DNA from: Prochlorococcus sp. AG-402-L09
Lineage (GTDB): Bacteria; Cyanobacteriota; Cyanobacteriia; PCC-6307; Cyanobiaceae
Assembly (NCBI GenBank): GCA_003216715.1
Contig: QCIK01000001.1
Coordinates: 1 to 64,000 of the forward strand
Length of the DNA: 64,000 nt
Direction: 5' to 3'
This document shows, in pieces, positions 22,010-33,962 of this stretch; the stretch's first letter is position 1, and each line of letters opens with the position of its first letter. A program made the position numbers and the translations under genes. The notes under the pieces are model-generated. The model worked only from the letters and a program-made list of their open reading frames with translations. It was not told the DNA's origin and did not search any database.

Positions 22010-23407
22010 ATGGATATTACTTTTAAGGACTTACTTGAACTGTGGGGGAGGCCAGATAATCAAAAAGAGATAAATCTTAATTTACCTATTGGTCGTATAT
22101 CTACTGATTCGAGGACAATTGAAAAGGGTGATTTCTTTGTCCCTTTGGTAGGCAATAAATTTGATGGTCATGATTACTTAGATATGGCTTTTGATCTTGG
22201 TATACAGGCAGCAGTAGTTTCTGAAAAATATAATGGTTTGGTACCCAATGACCTTCCTCACTGGGTGGTTCCAGATACTCTGTATGCCTATCAACAGATT
22301 GCATTGCTTCATCGAAGAAATTTAAGTCTTCCTGTAGTTGCTGTTACTGGCTCTGTTGGTAAAACAACTACAAGAGAATTGATTCGAGCATTATTGTCTC
22401 CACTTGGTAAAATTGTATCTAGTAGAGGGAATGAAAATAATGATGTCGGTGTTCCAAAAACTCTGCTTAGAGGGTCGGAAACAGATGCTGCATTTGTTCT
22501 TGAAATGGGTATGCGTGGTTTCGGTCAAATTGCACGTCTCTCTCGAGTTGCTGAACCTGATATCGCTGTAATTACAAATGTGGGACAAGCTCATATTGGC
22601 ATTCTTGGTAGTAGAGAAAATATTGCAAAAGCCAAGTCTGAAATCACCTCAAACCTAAGAGCTGATGGTGTTGTTATTATTCCTTTTGGCGATTACCTCT
22701 TAGAAAAAGCTTTGTTAGAAAAATGGTCAGGACGTATTGTTCGAGTAGAGATAGAGGGCTATTCACTGAATTGGTTGGATTGTAATAATGAGCATTTTGC
22801 TTTTCAAGATATTGAACCAGATTATATTTCTCAAATTGACATGCAAAATAATTTCATTTTTTTTGAGGGAAAAAAATTCAAATTGCCCCTTGAAGGAAGA
22901 CACAATGCTATGAACTTTCTTCTGGCATTAACTGTCGCAAGAGAATTAGGGCTATCAATAAAGAATCTTGATCAATTAAAAATAAATATGCCAATGGGAA
23001 GAAATAGATTGGTTGATTGTGGACAATATTTAGTTTTAGATGAGACTTACAATGCATCTCCTGAGTCTGTTATTGCATCTCTAGAGTTATTAGTAAGTAA
23101 GCCTGGCAGACATTTTGCAGTTTTAGGTACGATGCTTGAGTTGGGCTCAGATAGTATTTTACTTCATCAGAAAGTTCTTAACAAAGCCATTGAATTAGGT
23201 CTTGCTGGTATTGTTTTCGTCTCTTGTGGGGAGGAATCTAATATCATAAAAAAGACAATCAAAGAATTACCAAATCATGATGTAGTAAGTACCCCAAAAG
23301 ATGCGGCTATGTCACTATTGTCATGGCTTTCGCCGGGAGATAATATATTAATTAAAGGTAGTCGTAAGTTGGAATTAGAAAAAGTATTGCCTTATTTACA
23401 GAAATAA
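22010..23407 (+). CDS. murF: UDP-MurNAc-tripeptide--D-Ala-D-Ala ligase
   Basis: VVAVTGSVGKTTTRELIRALL, NNDVGVPKTLL, EMGMRGFGQIA, LVLDETYNASPESVIASL. Confidence 0.95.
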   Translation: MDITFKDLLELWGRPDNQKEINLNLPIGRISTDSRTIEKGDFFVPLVGNKFDGHDYLDMAFDLGIQAAVVSEKYNGLVPNDLPHWVVPDTLYAYQQIALLHRRNLSLPVVAVTGSVGKTTTRELIRALLSPLGKIVSSRGNENNDVGVPKTLLRGSETDAAFVLEMGMRGFGQIARLSRVAEPDIAVITNVGQAHIGILGSRENIAKAKSEITSNLRADGVVIIPFGDYLLEKALLEKWSGRIVRVEIEGYSLNWLDCNNEHFAFQDIEPDYISQIDMQNNFIFFEGKKFKLPLEGRHNAMNFLLALTVARELGLSIKNLDQLKINMPMGRNRLVDCGQYLVLDETYNASPESVIASLELLVSKPGRHFAVLGTMLELGSDSILLHQKVLNKAIELGLAGIVFVSCGEESNIIKKTIKELPNHDVVSTPKDAAMSLLSWLSPGDNILIKGSRKLELEKVLPYLQK

Positions 23408-23420
23408 CTTCGCCTCGTAG

Positions 23421-24761
23421 TTAATTAGCCTTAGTTCTAATAATTGTTTTTGATCTTTCAACTACTAGACTTTTATCAGGAATATCTTTACTTATTGTTG
23501 AGCCTGCACCAATGGTTACATGTGCCCCGATCTTGATGGGCGCAACAAGTACTGAATTCGCACCGGTTTTTGAATAATCATCAATAATTGTTCTATGTTT
23601 ATTTTTACCATCAAAATTAGCTGTGATAGTACCTGCTCCAATATTAATATTTTTCCCTAAAGCTGAATCACCTACATAGCTTAAATGATTGATTTTTGTT
23701 CCTTCACCAATACAACTTTTTTTTATTTCTACAAAGTTCCCTATTTTAGAATTTTGTCTTATGTTTGATTCCGGTCTTATGTGGGCGAATGGACCAATTG
23801 ATGTGTTATTTCCAATCGTTGCCTCATTGATGAAGGAATGAATAGCTAATACATTTTCTGCAAGAGTTGAATTTGTTATGACACTACCTGGCCCTAAATG
23901 ACATCCATTGCCAATACTGCATTTACCGCGAAGATGAGTTTGTGGTTCAATGATTACGTCTGTTCCAAAGTTTGTATCCTCACTTAGAGAGCAACTAATA
24001 GGATCAATAAAAGAAACTCCCTTGCTCATCCATAAGGATTTAAGCTCTTCTTGGATGTAATGTTCGCATTCAGATAGTTGAACTCTATCATTAATGCCTT
24101 TAACCTCAAATGGATTATTTACTTCAAAATGCAATGCTTTTTTGAGTAAACTTATAGTATCGGTTAAATAAATTTCATTTTGACTATTTTGGTTAGATAA
24201 TAACTTTAAAACATCTGATAGTTGTTGCCAATTGAAACAATATATACCTGCATTTATTAATTTATTTTTTCGTTGTTCATTAGTGCAATCTCTCTCTTCA
24301 ATGATATTTTTTACTAGTCCAGACTCATTTGTAAATACACGCCCATATCCTTTTGGAGAGTCTAGACTTGCAGATAAAAAAGTTACACTCGCGTTGGATT
24401 CTTTGTGAAATTTTAAAAGTGACCTTAGAGTTTCCTCTTTTAGTAGTGGTACATCTCCATTTAATACTAAAAGTTCTCCATTAAACCCTTTTAATCTAGG
24501 ACTTAATTGCTTAATCGCATGCCCTGTTCCATTTTGAGGTCGTTGAAGAACAAAATCCAAGTCTTGATGATGTTTTAGAGAGTCTTCTACTAAATTAGCT
24601 TGATGTCCTATAACTATTAATTTATGGTTTGGCTTGAGCCCATGAGTAGAAGACAAAACCCTATCAATAAGTGATTTTCCTGCCAAAGGGTGAAGAACCT
24701 TAGGCAGCTTACTTTTCATTCGCGTACCTTTTCCAGCCGCTAAAATTGCGATGGCAAGCAT
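23421..24761 (-). CDS. glmU: Bifunctional GlcNAc-1-P uridyltransferase / acetyltransferase
   Basis: [30 protein letters not shown] plus C-terminal hexapeptide repeats. Confidence 0.96.
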   Translation of the reverse strand: MLAIAILAAGKGTRMKSKLPKVLHPLAGKSLIDRVLSSTHGLKPNHKLIVIGHQANLVEDSLKHHQDLDFVLQRPQNGTGHAIKQLSPRLKGFNGELLVLNGDVPLLKEETLRSLLKFHKESNASVTFLSASLDSPKGYGRVFTNESGLVKNIIEERDCTNEQRKNKLINAGIYCFNWQQLSDVLKLLSNQNSQNEIYLTDTISLLKKALHFEVNNPFEVKGINDRVQLSECEHYIQEELKSLWMSKGVSFIDPISCSLSEDTNFGTDVIIEPQTHLRGKCSIGNGCHLGPGSVITNSTLAENVLAIHSFINEATIGNNTSIGPFAHIRPESNIRQNSKIGNFVEIKKSCIGEGTKINHLSYVGDSALGKNINIGAGTITANFDGKNKHRTIIDDYSKTGANSVLVAPIKIGAHVTIGAGSTISKDIPDKSLVVERSKTIIRTKAN

Positions 24762-24792
24762 TAGAGTACTTTTTTGAAGAAATCTAATTGCT

Positions 24793-25695
24793 TTATTGCT
24801 TTTGCGCAGTATTCCATCGTTTTCTCCATGATGAAGTGTTTATTAATTGACTTTTAGATTGCTCTAATTTTCTGTTTGAAATAATTTCTTTCGAGTTTCC
24901 TTTTCCTGTTGGATCCCTGTAAGGAATAGATGATCGCGTAGCAAGGTGTTCTGCTTCCCTGGTGCTTAAGTCTTTAAACTTACAATTATTTGAAATGAAC
25001 GGTTGCTCTATTCCCTTCTTCATAGCGATTGTCCCTGCACTCCATTTGTTTTGGTCATCGATTGAGGGAACTATTGAATAGATCTTTAAACCAGCTCTTA
25101 TAAAACTCGCTCTGATTGAGGCGGCAGTTGAATATGTAATCAAACGGCCTTCAAAAGCCAGCCTTTTGGTTAATAAAGAGATGAATTCTTCGCTCCATAA
25201 CTCTGGACACTTTTGTGGAGAAAAAGGATCGAGAAGAATTAAATCAAAGCTTAGAGAATCTTGTATTTCGTATATTTTTTGTCTTGCATCTCCCCAGTGA
25301 ATAGTACCTTCGTTAAAACCTTCAGACCATTTTCCTGATTTGTTTAAGCAATTAAAAAAATGCAATACTTTTGGAGACCAAATTCTCTGAAATGTTTTTT
25401 CATTAAGAGCAAGCTTAAGAGGCCTTTGATCAATTTCAAGCCCATGCCATTCAATTTTTATCTTGCTTTGAATTAACTTTTCGAGAATACATCCTGTGTT
25501 ATACCCCAATCCCATGCAAACATCTAAAATAACTATTTTTTCAGTGTTAGAAAATTGTTCTAATTGCGCAGGTAAGAGATATTTAGCAGTTGATTCTCTA
25601 AGTGCTCCGTCCTTATCATGGAATCCTTCTTCATAGCGCAAACTATACAGACTTAAACTCCCATCTTTTGTCGTATGTTTTTTTAAATCATCCAA
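24793..25695 (-). CDS. MnmC-like SAM-dependent methyltransferase
   Basis: [64 protein letters not shown]. Confidence 0.75.
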   Translation of the reverse strand: MDDLKKHTTKDGSLSLYSLRYEEGFHDKDGALRESTAKYLLPAQLEQFSNTEKIVILDVCMGLGYNTGCILEKLIQSKIKIEWHGLEIDQRPLKLALNEKTFQRIWSPKVLHFFNCLNKSGKWSEGFNEGTIHWGDARQKIYEIQDSLSFDLILLDPFSPQKCPELWSEEFISLLTKRLAFEGRLITYSTAASIRASFIRAGLKIYSIVPSIDDQNKWSAGTIAMKKGIEQPFISNNCKFKDLSTREAEHLATRSSIPYRDPTGKGNSKEIISNRKLEQSKSQLINTSSWRKRWNTAQKQ

Positions 25696-25707
25696 TCCTA
25701 AGAAAAG

Positions 25708-27042
25708 CTAACTTTTTTGTTGAAGTCTCATAAGATCACTCCAGAAATCAGGATATGAGATCGCTGCAGCTTCGCTACGTCGTAATGTCGAATTAGAATT
25801 AGCCATTATTGATGCAATTGCTAAACTCATGGCTATACGGTGATCATCTTCGCTATCAAGCTCGCATCCTTTTAAATTACTTCCTCCATAGATAGTTAGA
25901 CCATCTTGATGTTCATCTACTTTGGCTCCCATTCTTTTTAATTGCCTGGCCATTACAGCTAATCGATCAGTTTCTTTTACTCTCAATTCACTTGCTCCTT
26001 TTATTTGACTGATACCATTACAAAAACATGCTGCTACAGATAATATAGGTATTTCGTCTACAAGTCGAGGCATTATCTCACCATCAATTTTAAATGCTTT
26101 CAAGTTTTCGTTGTAGAAAACTTCAATATCACCGACAGGTTCACCGGCCACATCTCTTTTGTTTATTACGTTGATATTTGCTTCCATTGCTTCTAATACG
26201 TCAAGTATTCCAGTTCTTGTTGGATTTAAACCGACATTTTCTACAACCAATTCTGACCCGGGTATGATGCTACTTGCAACGAGCCAAAATGCAGCGGAAC
26301 TAATATCACCCGGAACAATAATTGATTGACCTTTTAGCTCTTTGCCCGGGGAAACAGTTATATGTCTACCCATTTCACCACCAACTTCTAGATTAGCTCC
26401 GAAGGCTTTTAACATTCTCTCGCTATGATCTCTTGATCGGCTTGGCTCGATAACAGTCGTTGAGCCCTCTGCATTAAGGGCTGCTAGTAGGATTGCAGAT
26501 TTTATCTGAGCACTTGCTACTGGAGTGCCAATTACTGCACCTCTTAATTTGTTCCCAATAATCGATAGAGGAGCTAAGTCTCCACCGCATCTTCCCGAAA
26601 CTTTAGCCCCCATCATTTTTAACGGCTGTCCTACTCTTTTCATTGGCCTGTTTCGGAGTGATTTATCTCCTGTAAGGATGAAATGATGATCTTCTTGGCC
26701 GGCCAATAATCCCATTATTAATCTCATGGTTGTGCCTGAATTTCCGCAGTTCAAAATATCTTCAGGTTCTTGGAGACCATTTAGACCAACACCATCGACT
26801 TCTACGATATTTCCTTTTTTAATTGGACTAATCTTTACGCCCATTGACCTCAGACATTCAGCAGTACTTAATGGATCTTCAGCAGGCAAAATACCTTCAA
26901 TTATTGTTTTCCCTCTCGCAATAGCCCCAAAAAGAAGAGCTCGGTGTGATATTGATTTATCTCCAGGTACTTTCACTTTCCCGCATAGCACACCTCCTTT
27001 ACGAAGGTCTCTTAAAGACTGATCTTTAGTGGGAACTTTCAA
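25708..27042 (-). CDS. aroA: 3-phosphoshikimate 1-carboxyvinyltransferase (EPSP synthase)
   Basis: [70 protein letters not shown]. Confidence 0.97.
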   Translation of the reverse strand: MKVPTKDQSLRDLRKGGVLCGKVKVPGDKSISHRALLFGAIARGKTIIEGILPAEDPLSTAECLRSMGVKISPIKKGNIVEVDGVGLNGLQEPEDILNCGNSGTTMRLIMGLLAGQEDHHFILTGDKSLRNRPMKRVGQPLKMMGAKVSGRCGGDLAPLSIIGNKLRGAVIGTPVASAQIKSAILLAALNAEGSTTVIEPSRSRDHSERMLKAFGANLEVGGEMGRHITVSPGKELKGQSIIVPGDISSAAFWLVASSIIPGSELVVENVGLNPTRTGILDVLEAMEANINVINKRDVAGEPVGDIEVFYNENLKAFKIDGEIMPRLVDEIPILSVAACFCNGISQIKGASELRVKETDRLAVMARQLKRMGAKVDEHQDGLTIYGGSNLKGCELDSEDDHRIAMSLAIASIMANSNSTLRRSEAAAISYPDFWSDLMRLQQKS

Positions 27043-27096
27043 TGAAAAAACAATATATATTTTTCATTTTATTTATCGGTAAGCTTTATTCCTGAT

Positions 27097-28674
27097 TTAT
27101 GAATTCTTTATTTGTTTTTGACGCATTAGTTCATCGATAACGTAACCAAATAATTCTGGACTTGGTTGGTTGTTTTTTAACTCCGATAATCCAAGTTCTT
27201 CCCATCTTTCATCGACTTTATCTTCAAGTTCTTTTGGTCTTGTTAAGGGTTTCCCCCATTCATGATTTTTTTCTGGACCAATTTTTGTTGTTGCATCAAT
27301 AGCTAATCTCCCTCCCAGCCCTATATTTTCACTCGCGAAGTCAAGAGTATCAAAAGGAGTGTTCTCAAGTATAAATAAATCTCTTTGAGGATCAACTTGA
27401 CTGGATAAGACCCAAACTACTTGTCTAGGATCTCTAACATTAATGGTTGAGTCGACGACGACGACAAATTTTGTATAAGTAAATTGTGGTAAAGCACTCC
27501 AAAAAGCCATTGCAGCTCTTTTCGCTTGACCCGGATATGCTTTATCTATTGATATGACTGCTAACTTATAACTCAATGCTTCCATTGGTAGGAAAAAATC
27601 AATAATTTCGGGTATTTGTTGTTTAAGTATTGGCGTATAAATTCGATTTAACGCTATTGCCAGCATTGCCTCCTCTTTTGGTGGCCTACCACTGAAGGTT
27701 GTTAAAAATATTGGTTTTTTCCTTTGTGTCATGCAATGGAATCTAATCAAAGGTGAAGACTCAGCGCCTCCATAGAACCCCATATGATCTCCAAAGGGAC
27801 CATCCACCATCTCTTCTCCTGGAGATATGGATCCTTCCAGAACTATTTCACTATGACTAGGCACCTGAAGATCGATGGTTTTACATTTTGTTAATCGAAC
27901 ACCCTCGCCGGCATATAACCCTGCAAAAAGCCACTCGCTGAGCTGTACGGGGATAGGAGTTGCCGCAGCCATAACAAGAAGTGGATGAACTCCAATAGCA
28001 ACCGCAACTTCAAGTTCTTTATTCATGGCAGTTGCTTTACGAAGATGCCTGGCTCCTCCTCTAACACTTAACCAATGGACTGTCATGCTCTTGGCAGATT
28101 GTCTTTGAAGCCTGTAGACACCAACATTTGGTACCCCTGTTTCAGGATCTTTTGTTATGACAAGACCTAAAGTGATGGCACCTCCAGCATCCTCTGGCCA
28201 TGGACGTAAGAGTGGTAAATGATTTAGATCCAAATCTTTTTCACCAATTACTTTTTGATGGCACGGTGGTAACAGATCAATATCTGGCCGAGCTTTAAGT
28301 AGATCCCAGGCAACTGAAACAAAAGCTTTTGTTTCTTTAAAGCCTTTCGGAGGCCGCGGTTGCTGAAGAAGGGCTAACTTTTTCCCTAAATCCTCCAATT
28401 CTTCTTGCTTCTCTAAGCCCATACTCCAAACCACACGTTCCATTGTCCCGAGTAAATTGACTGCAACAGGAATTGATGATCCTTTTACATTTTCAAAAAG
28501 TAGAGCAGGGCCTCCCATCCCTAAAACTCGATCGCTTATTGCTGCAATTTCTAAGTCACTATCAACTGGACTACTTATTCTCTTTAATTGCCCTTTTTTT
28601 TCAAGAAGACTAAGAAAATCTCTAATGTCCCGTGTAAGAGGTTCTTGACGAAATAATTTCATGAAGGTCTGCAC
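27097..28674 (-). CDS. ubiD: UbiD-family decarboxylase
   Basis: LLFENVKGSSIPVAVNLLGT, NVGVYRLQ, DGPFGDHMGFYGGAESSP. Confidence 0.92.
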   Translation of the reverse strand: MQTFMKLFRQEPLTRDIRDFLSLLEKKGQLKRISSPVDSDLEIAAISDRVLGMGGPALLFENVKGSSIPVAVNLLGTMERVVWSMGLEKQEELEDLGKKLALLQQPRPPKGFKETKAFVSVAWDLLKARPDIDLLPPCHQKVIGEKDLDLNHLPLLRPWPEDAGGAITLGLVITKDPETGVPNVGVYRLQRQSAKSMTVHWLSVRGGARHLRKATAMNKELEVAVAIGVHPLLVMAAATPIPVQLSEWLFAGLYAGEGVRLTKCKTIDLQVPSHSEIVLEGSISPGEEMVDGPFGDHMGFYGGAESSPLIRFHCMTQRKKPIFLTTFSGRPPKEEAMLAIALNRIYTPILKQQIPEIIDFFLPMEALSYKLAVISIDKAYPGQAKRAAMAFWSALPQFTYTKFVVVVDSTINVRDPRQVVWVLSSQVDPQRDLFILENTPFDTLDFASENIGLGGRLAIDATTKIGPEKNHEWGKPLTRPKELEDKVDERWEELGLSELKNNQPSPELFGYVIDELMRQKQIKNS

Positions 28675-28720
28675 GATTAACCTATTTATCTAGTTACTGT
28701 GACGCAAGTTATCAGCCTTT

Positions 28721-29455
28721 GTGGAAATGAAACTTTCTTATTTTTATGTAGCGGCAGATGTGCCCAGTGGAATTATTCCTGAATCATCAGTAGTGATTGA
28801 TGTTCTTAGAGCTACAACAACTATTGCTTGGGCTCTTGAAAATGGAGCTGATTCAGTGCAAGTGTTTGCAGATGTTGATGAACTTAAAAATCAGGCAAAG
28901 TTTTTTGACGCTAAAGATAAAATTCTTGTGGGAGAGAGAGGAGGAAAAAAATTGGATGGATTTGACTTGGGGAATTCTCCATTAGGAGTCTCTACTGAAA
29001 AAGTAAAAGGGAAAAGAGTTTTTATGAGTACTACAAATGGAACAAGGTCATTGCATCGTGTTAGAGAATCCAAAAGTTTGTACACAATGGCACTCTCAAA
29101 CAGAAAAGCTATTGCTGAAAGATTGAAAAGTGATAATCCCAAAGAAGTTTGGATTGTTGGTAGTGGGTGGGAAGGCTCCTACTCTCTAGAAGATTCTTTA
29201 GCTGCTGGGGCTTTGGCCTCTCTTTTAATGGATCAATTAGAGTCCGTTCAGATATTGAATGATGAATTGATGGCTTCGATAGCACTATGGAAAACTTGGG
29301 AGAATGATGTCGAAGGATGTTTACGTATTGCAAGTCATGGACAAAGACTTGCAGGAATAGGTAATCATGATGATGATTTTGCTTGTTGCGCTTCTTTGGA
29401 CACCCTTTCTATTATTCCAAAACAGATTGAGATGGGCGTACTTCGCTCAAACTAA
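28721..29455 (+). CDS. comB: 2-phosphosulfolactate phosphatase family protein
   Basis: [61 protein letters not shown]. Confidence 0.88.
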   Translation: MEMKLSYFYVAADVPSGIIPESSVVIDVLRATTTIAWALENGADSVQVFADVDELKNQAKFFDAKDKILVGERGGKKLDGFDLGNSPLGVSTEKVKGKRVFMSTTNGTRSLHRVRESKSLYTMALSNRKAIAERLKSDNPKEVWIVGSGWEGSYSLEDSLAAGALASLLMDQLESVQILNDELMASIALWKTWENDVEGCLRIASHGQRLAGIGNHDDDFACCASLDTLSIIPKQIEMGVLRSN

Positions 29456-29484
29456 CTTTTAAATTATTTTACTTTTTTAACTCA

Positions 29485-30309
29485 GTGTCAGATTTTTTGG
29501 CTGCGGCCTTACAGCTAACAAGTACCTCAGATATAGACGCAAATCTGAATGCTGCAGAAGAACAAATTGAGTTAGCGTCTAGGCGAGGGGCTGATCTTGT
29601 AGGACTTCCAGAAAATTTTGCTTTTTTGGGGGAAGATCAGAAAAAATTAAAAATTGCATCTTCAATCTATGAAAAATGCAATAGTTTTTTGGTAACAATG
29701 GCAAGAAGATATCAAGTCGTTTTGCTTGGAGGTGGTTTCCCTGTCCCTGCTGGTGATGGAGTAAGAACTTTAAATAGAGCGGAGTTGTTTGGGAAGGACG
29801 GTCAATCTCTAGCAAGATATGACAAAATTCATCTTTTCGACGTAGATCTGCCTGAGGGCAATACCTATAGAGAATCTGAAACTATAGTTTCAGGTAGTGA
29901 ATCTCCACCTGTGGTTGATGTGCCAGGCCTTTGCAAAATAGGATTATCTATTTGTTATGACGTGCGATTCCCTGAGCTTTATCGGGATTTGGTAAATAAA
30001 GGTGCAGATTTATTAATGATTCCAGCTGCTTTTACTGCTTTTACAGGAAAGGATCATTGGCAAGTCTTGCTTCAAGCAAGAGCTATTGAAAACACAGCTT
30101 ATGTTGTTGCACCAGCCCAAACTGGTCGTCACTATGGCAGAAGACAAAGTCATGGACATGCGATGGTTATTGATCCATGGGGGACAGTTCTAGCAGATGC
30201 AGGTGTTGTTCAAGGAGCAGCAATAGCCCCTGCTGATAAACAAAGAGTTGAGAGGATTAGAGGACAAATGCCCAGCCTAAAACATCGAAAAACAGATCTT
30301 TTTAGTTGA
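29485..30309 (+). CDS. Nitrilase-superfamily carbon-nitrogen hydrolase, GTG start
   Basis: DLVGLPENFAFLG, YDKIHLFDVDLPEG, GLSICYDVRFPELYRDL (Glu-Lys-Cys triad context). Confidence 0.9.
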   Translation: MSDFLAAALQLTSTSDIDANLNAAEEQIELASRRGADLVGLPENFAFLGEDQKKLKIASSIYEKCNSFLVTMARRYQVVLLGGGFPVPAGDGVRTLNRAELFGKDGQSLARYDKIHLFDVDLPEGNTYRESETIVSGSESPPVVDVPGLCKIGLSICYDVRFPELYRDLVNKGADLLMIPAAFTAFTGKDHWQVLLQARAIENTAYVVAPAQTGRHYGRRQSHGHAMVIDPWGTVLADAGVVQGAAIAPADKQRVERIRGQMPSLKHRKTDLFS

Positions 30310-31394
30310 TGTTTAAAGATCAATCTTTAAAGTCAAAATTACGATTGTTTGCGGGATTTGTTTTTTGTTTCAATCTCTTTGTTCCTTTACCGCTTAAATC
30401 TGCTAGTGCCCTTGCCGCTTGGGCATTAACTAGTAATGGTAGCCTTAAATTACGAACTTCCTCTGGGGCTAAATTAGATGCTTTTTATCAATCCTCAACC
30501 ACTGATAAAGGGGAAAGGGTTTGGATAGATTTCCCTGGAGAATTAAGTCGCCCTAGAACTATTAAAGGTAATGGATCAGTTAAGGAAATCAGACTAGGTA
30601 AACCTTCTAAGGGTAGAACAAGGCTTGTTATTGAGTTCCTGTCATCGGTTGAACTAGAACCCTCAAAATTAAAATTAATTGGGATATCTCCAAACATCTG
30701 GGAGTTAAAACTTATTGGTCTAGAAAGTAATTCTTTTCGTTCTATTGAAGAAGGTAATATCGTAAGAAATTCCATAAAAAGAACTCTTGAAAAAATAAAG
30801 ATTGAAGACTTAGATGTTTCTTCTTTACCAAATGTACCCTATGGAAAGTATAAAGTTGTTATAGATCCAGGTCATGGTGGTTCAGACCCAGGTGCAGTTG
30901 GAATAAATGGATTAAGAGAGACTGATGTTGTTTTAGAAGTATCAAAAAGTGTTTCTAAATTTCTAACAAATAAAGGCGTTAAAACTATTTTAACTAGGAA
31001 TTACGAGAGAACTTTAGACTTACAGCCGAGAGTTACCAAGGCTAATAATTCAAAAGCAGATGCTTTTGTTAGTATTCATGCAAATGCCACAAGAGGAAAG
31101 CGAAAAGATGTTAATGGTTTAGAGACTTATTATTACTCTGGTTATAAAGGTTATTCTTTAGCTAAAAATATTCAAAAACAAATTTTAATTGTTTCTCCGC
31201 AAAGCCCTGATAGGGGTGTTCGGAGATCTCGCTTTTATGTAATTAGAAAAACGTCTATGCCTGCAGCTTTAGTCGAGATTGGATTTGTTACTGGTATGTA
31301 TGATGCCAATTTATTACGACAAAAAAGTTATAGGAATAAGATGTCTTTTGCTATCGCAAGGGGAATACTTGATTATTTAAAAGTTTCAAATTAG
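30306..31394 (+). CDS. amiC: N-acetylmuramoyl-L-alanine amidase (Amidase_3) with N-terminal AMIN-like domain
   Basis: VVIDPGHGGSDPGAVGINGLRETDVVLEVSKSV, AFVSIHANAT, MPAALVEIGFVTG. Confidence 0.9.
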   Translation: MMFKDQSLKSKLRLFAGFVFCFNLFVPLPLKSASALAAWALTSNGSLKLRTSSGAKLDAFYQSSTTDKGERVWIDFPGELSRPRTIKGNGSVKEIRLGKPSKGRTRLVIEFLSSVELEPSKLKLIGISPNIWELKLIGLESNSFRSIEEGNIVRNSIKRTLEKIKIEDLDVSSLPNVPYGKYKVVIDPGHGGSDPGAVGINGLRETDVVLEVSKSVSKFLTNKGVKTILTRNYERTLDLQPRVTKANNSKADAFVSIHANATRGKRKDVNGLETYYYSGYKGYSLAKNIQKQILIVSPQSPDRGVRRSRFYVIRKTSMPAALVEIGFVTGMYDANLLRQKSYRNKMSFAIARGILDYLKVSN

Positions 31395-31396
31395 AT

Positions 31397-32194
31397 ATGC
31401 GTCTTGGATTGTTTGATAGTGGTATTGGAGGATTCACTATTCTAAAAAAGGTTATTGAGTTATGTCCCAATAATTCATTTATATATTTGGCTGATACAGC
31501 AAGACTTCCCTATGGAGTAAAGACAACTAATGAGATAAAAAAAATTGCTGAAGAAATATCATATTGGTTTAGTTATCAAAATATTGACGCTTTTTTGGTT
31601 GCTTGTAACACAACAAATGCCATTGCATTGGATGTACTTAAAAAAAATTTAGATGTCCCTGTTTTTGACTTGATTGGGTCTGCTGCCTCAACCATTCAGG
31701 AATCTAGGGTAGGTGTTCTCGCAACTCCTTCTACAGTAAAAACCAAGGCTTATACAAACGCGATTTTAGAATTCAAGCCAAATACTTATGTGATTGAGCA
31801 ACCATGCCCTGAATTTGTTCCAATGATTGAAATGAATAATGTTAATTCAGATGAGATTACTGAAGTTGCGACTAGATATTTACAACCTCTTTTAAAACAG
31901 AAAATTCATTCTTTAATTCTTGGCTGTAGTCACTATCCTCTTATAACACCTTTGCTGACTGAGATTTTACCCTCTAGTGTTAAATTGATTGACCCAGCAG
32001 AGGCGCTTGCTTTGAATTTAAAGTTGTTTATGGATTTAAAAACAAACAATTATTCAAAGAAAAAAAATTTAGTTGATTTAAAGTTTTACGTAACCTCTAA
32101 TCTTAAAAATTTTCCCAATAAAGCTAATCATTGGTTAAATGTGTTTCCTGAAGTTAATCTCGTTTCACTACAGAAGAAGGGCTGGGTCTCTTAA
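31397..32194 (+). CDS. murI: Glutamate racemase
   Basis: LGLFDSGIGGFTILKKVIELCPNNSFIYLADTARLPYG, VACNTTNAIAL, LILGCSHYPLI. Confidence 0.95.
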   Translation: MRLGLFDSGIGGFTILKKVIELCPNNSFIYLADTARLPYGVKTTNEIKKIAEEISYWFSYQNIDAFLVACNTTNAIALDVLKKNLDVPVFDLIGSAASTIQESRVGVLATPSTVKTKAYTNAILEFKPNTYVIEQPCPEFVPMIEMNNVNSDEITEVATRYLQPLLKQKIHSLILGCSHYPLITPLLTEILPSSVKLIDPAEALALNLKLFMDLKTNNYSKKKNLVDLKFYVTSNLKNFPNKANHWLNVFPEVNLVSLQKKGWVS

Positions 32195-32216
32195 TATCAA
32201 AAAGTAGAGCGGTTTT

Positions 32217-33188
32217 ATGACCACAGTCACCGAAATTCTTCAACCTGTAGAACTTGATCTAGAAGCTTTGCTTTTGGATCTTCGCAGCCTTATAGGTGCT
32301 GGACACCCCATTTTGCAGGCCGCTGCAGAACATCTTTTTAGTGCAGGGGGTAAACGTTTAAGACCTGGAATTGTTTTATTAATTTCAAGAGCTTTGACGA
32401 CTGAAAAGGATCTTCCTTTGAAACATAGAAAGTTAGCCCAAATTACTGAGATGATTCATACCGCTTCTCTTGTGCATGATGATGTTGTTGATGAAGCTGA
32501 TACCCGAAGAGGCGTTGAAACTGTTCATAGTCGATTTGATCCCAGGATAGCTGTTCTGGCAGGAGATTTTTTATTTGCACAAGCAAGTTGGCATTTGGCA
32601 AATCTTGAGAATTTAGATGTTGTTAAATTGTTAAGTAGAGTGATTATGGATCTAGCTGAAGGTGAAATAAAGCAGGGTCTTAATAGATTTGACTCTAGTC
32701 AATCCTTTGAAAGTTATTTAGAAAAAAGTTATTGTAAAACAGCTTCACTAATTGCCAATAGCTCCAAGGCTATTGGTGTTTTATCTGATGTAGATCAAGA
32801 GAGCTTAAATTCACTTTATTTTTTTGGAAGACAGTTAGGATTAGCTTTCCAAGTAGTTGACGATATTCTTGATTTTACTGGAAATGATGAACAATTAGGT
32901 AAACCAGCAGCTAGTGATCTTCAAAGTGGATACCTTACTGCACCTGTTTTCTATGCTTTGGAAGAAAATCCAACTCTTAGCGAACTTATTAATGATAAAT
33001 TCTCCCAAAAAGATGATCTTGATAAAGCTCTATCTCTTGTAAGAGATTCAAGTGCGATTAAAAAATCAAGAGAATTAGCTGAGAAATTTGCTTCTGAATC
33101 AAAAGATTCTATTTCTTGGTTGCCAGATTCACCATCAAAAAGAGCTTTACTAGAATTGCCAGAATTTGTAATTAGCAGACTTTATTAA
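32217..33188 (+). CDS. sds: Long-chain polyprenyl (solanesyl-type) diphosphate synthase
   Basis: SAGGKRLRPGIVLL, LVHDDVVDEADTRRG (FARM), FQVVDDILDFTGNDEQLGKP (SARM). Confidence 0.88.
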   Translation: MTTVTEILQPVELDLEALLLDLRSLIGAGHPILQAAAEHLFSAGGKRLRPGIVLLISRALTTEKDLPLKHRKLAQITEMIHTASLVHDDVVDEADTRRGVETVHSRFDPRIAVLAGDFLFAQASWHLANLENLDVVKLLSRVIMDLAEGEIKQGLNRFDSSQSFESYLEKSYCKTASLIANSSKAIGVLSDVDQESLNSLYFFGRQLGLAFQVVDDILDFTGNDEQLGKPAASDLQSGYLTAPVFYALEENPTLSELINDKFSQKDDLDKALSLVRDSSAIKKSRELAEKFASESKDSISWLPDSPSKRALLELPEFVISRLY

Positions 33189-33189
33189 T

Positions 33190-33870
33190 TTAATACTCAT
33201 TTAATATTTTTTCAATTTCTTTTAAATAGGTGATTTGTTTTAAATTGATGTGTTGATCAAAAACCTCTTTTTTTGAAAGTTCATCACTTCTTTCTTTTAA
33301 AAAGAAAACAGAACATCCTGCATCCAAGGCTGAAGATACTCCAGAAATTGAATCTTCAACAGCCCAGCATTCTTGAGGAGCAATATTTAATTTTTTAGCG
33401 GCTAATAGATATGGATCTGGAGCTGGTTTCCCTTTGGCTAGTAATTTGTCATCACCAAGAACCATTACAGAAAATAGATTCATCCATTGATGAGGATCAG
33501 TTTTTATTTTGAAAGACTCATAGCTGCTACTGGTTACTAACGCCATTGGGATATTGTTTTCATGACACCTTTTGACGAGGCTTTCACCACCTTGCATTGC
33601 TTGTGCATTAAGGATAAGTTTTCTTGAAATTGGCTTATGTAGGGTTAGCAATTCTTCCACTTTAACTGCCTTTGGAATCAATTTAACTAGTTCATTGGCA
33701 CAATCAATTCTTCTTTTTCCTCTTAATAGTTTTAGTTGGCTATAAGTTAGATTTAGATCAAAAAGTGCTGCTGTTTCTTTCCATGCTTGTCCATGTAAGG
33801 GTTCTGAATCAATTAGAACTCCATCAAGATCAAATAAAAATGCTTTAGGAAAATTCCAATTTTTCTTCAT
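33190..33870 (-). CDS. HAD-superfamily hydrolase, beta-phosphoglucomutase-like
   Basis: AFLFDLDGVLIDSEPLHGQAWKE, LVTSSSYESF, KGKPAPDPYLLAAKKL, AVEDSISGVSSALDAG. Confidence 0.88.
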   Translation of the reverse strand: MKKNWNFPKAFLFDLDGVLIDSEPLHGQAWKETAALFDLNLTYSQLKLLRGKRRIDCANELVKLIPKAVKVEELLTLHKPISRKLILNAQAMQGGESLVKRCHENNIPMALVTSSSYESFKIKTDPHQWMNLFSVMVLGDDKLLAKGKPAPDPYLLAAKKLNIAPQECWAVEDSISGVSSALDAGCSVFFLKERSDELSKKEVFDQHINLKQITYLKEIEKILNEY

Positions 33871-33962
33871 TATGAATTTGTTTTAAATAAGAGTTTCACT
33901 ATTCAAGCCTTTTGGTCAGAAATAGCTTGAATGCAATAAATGAAAAGTTGTTTTTATCTTTC

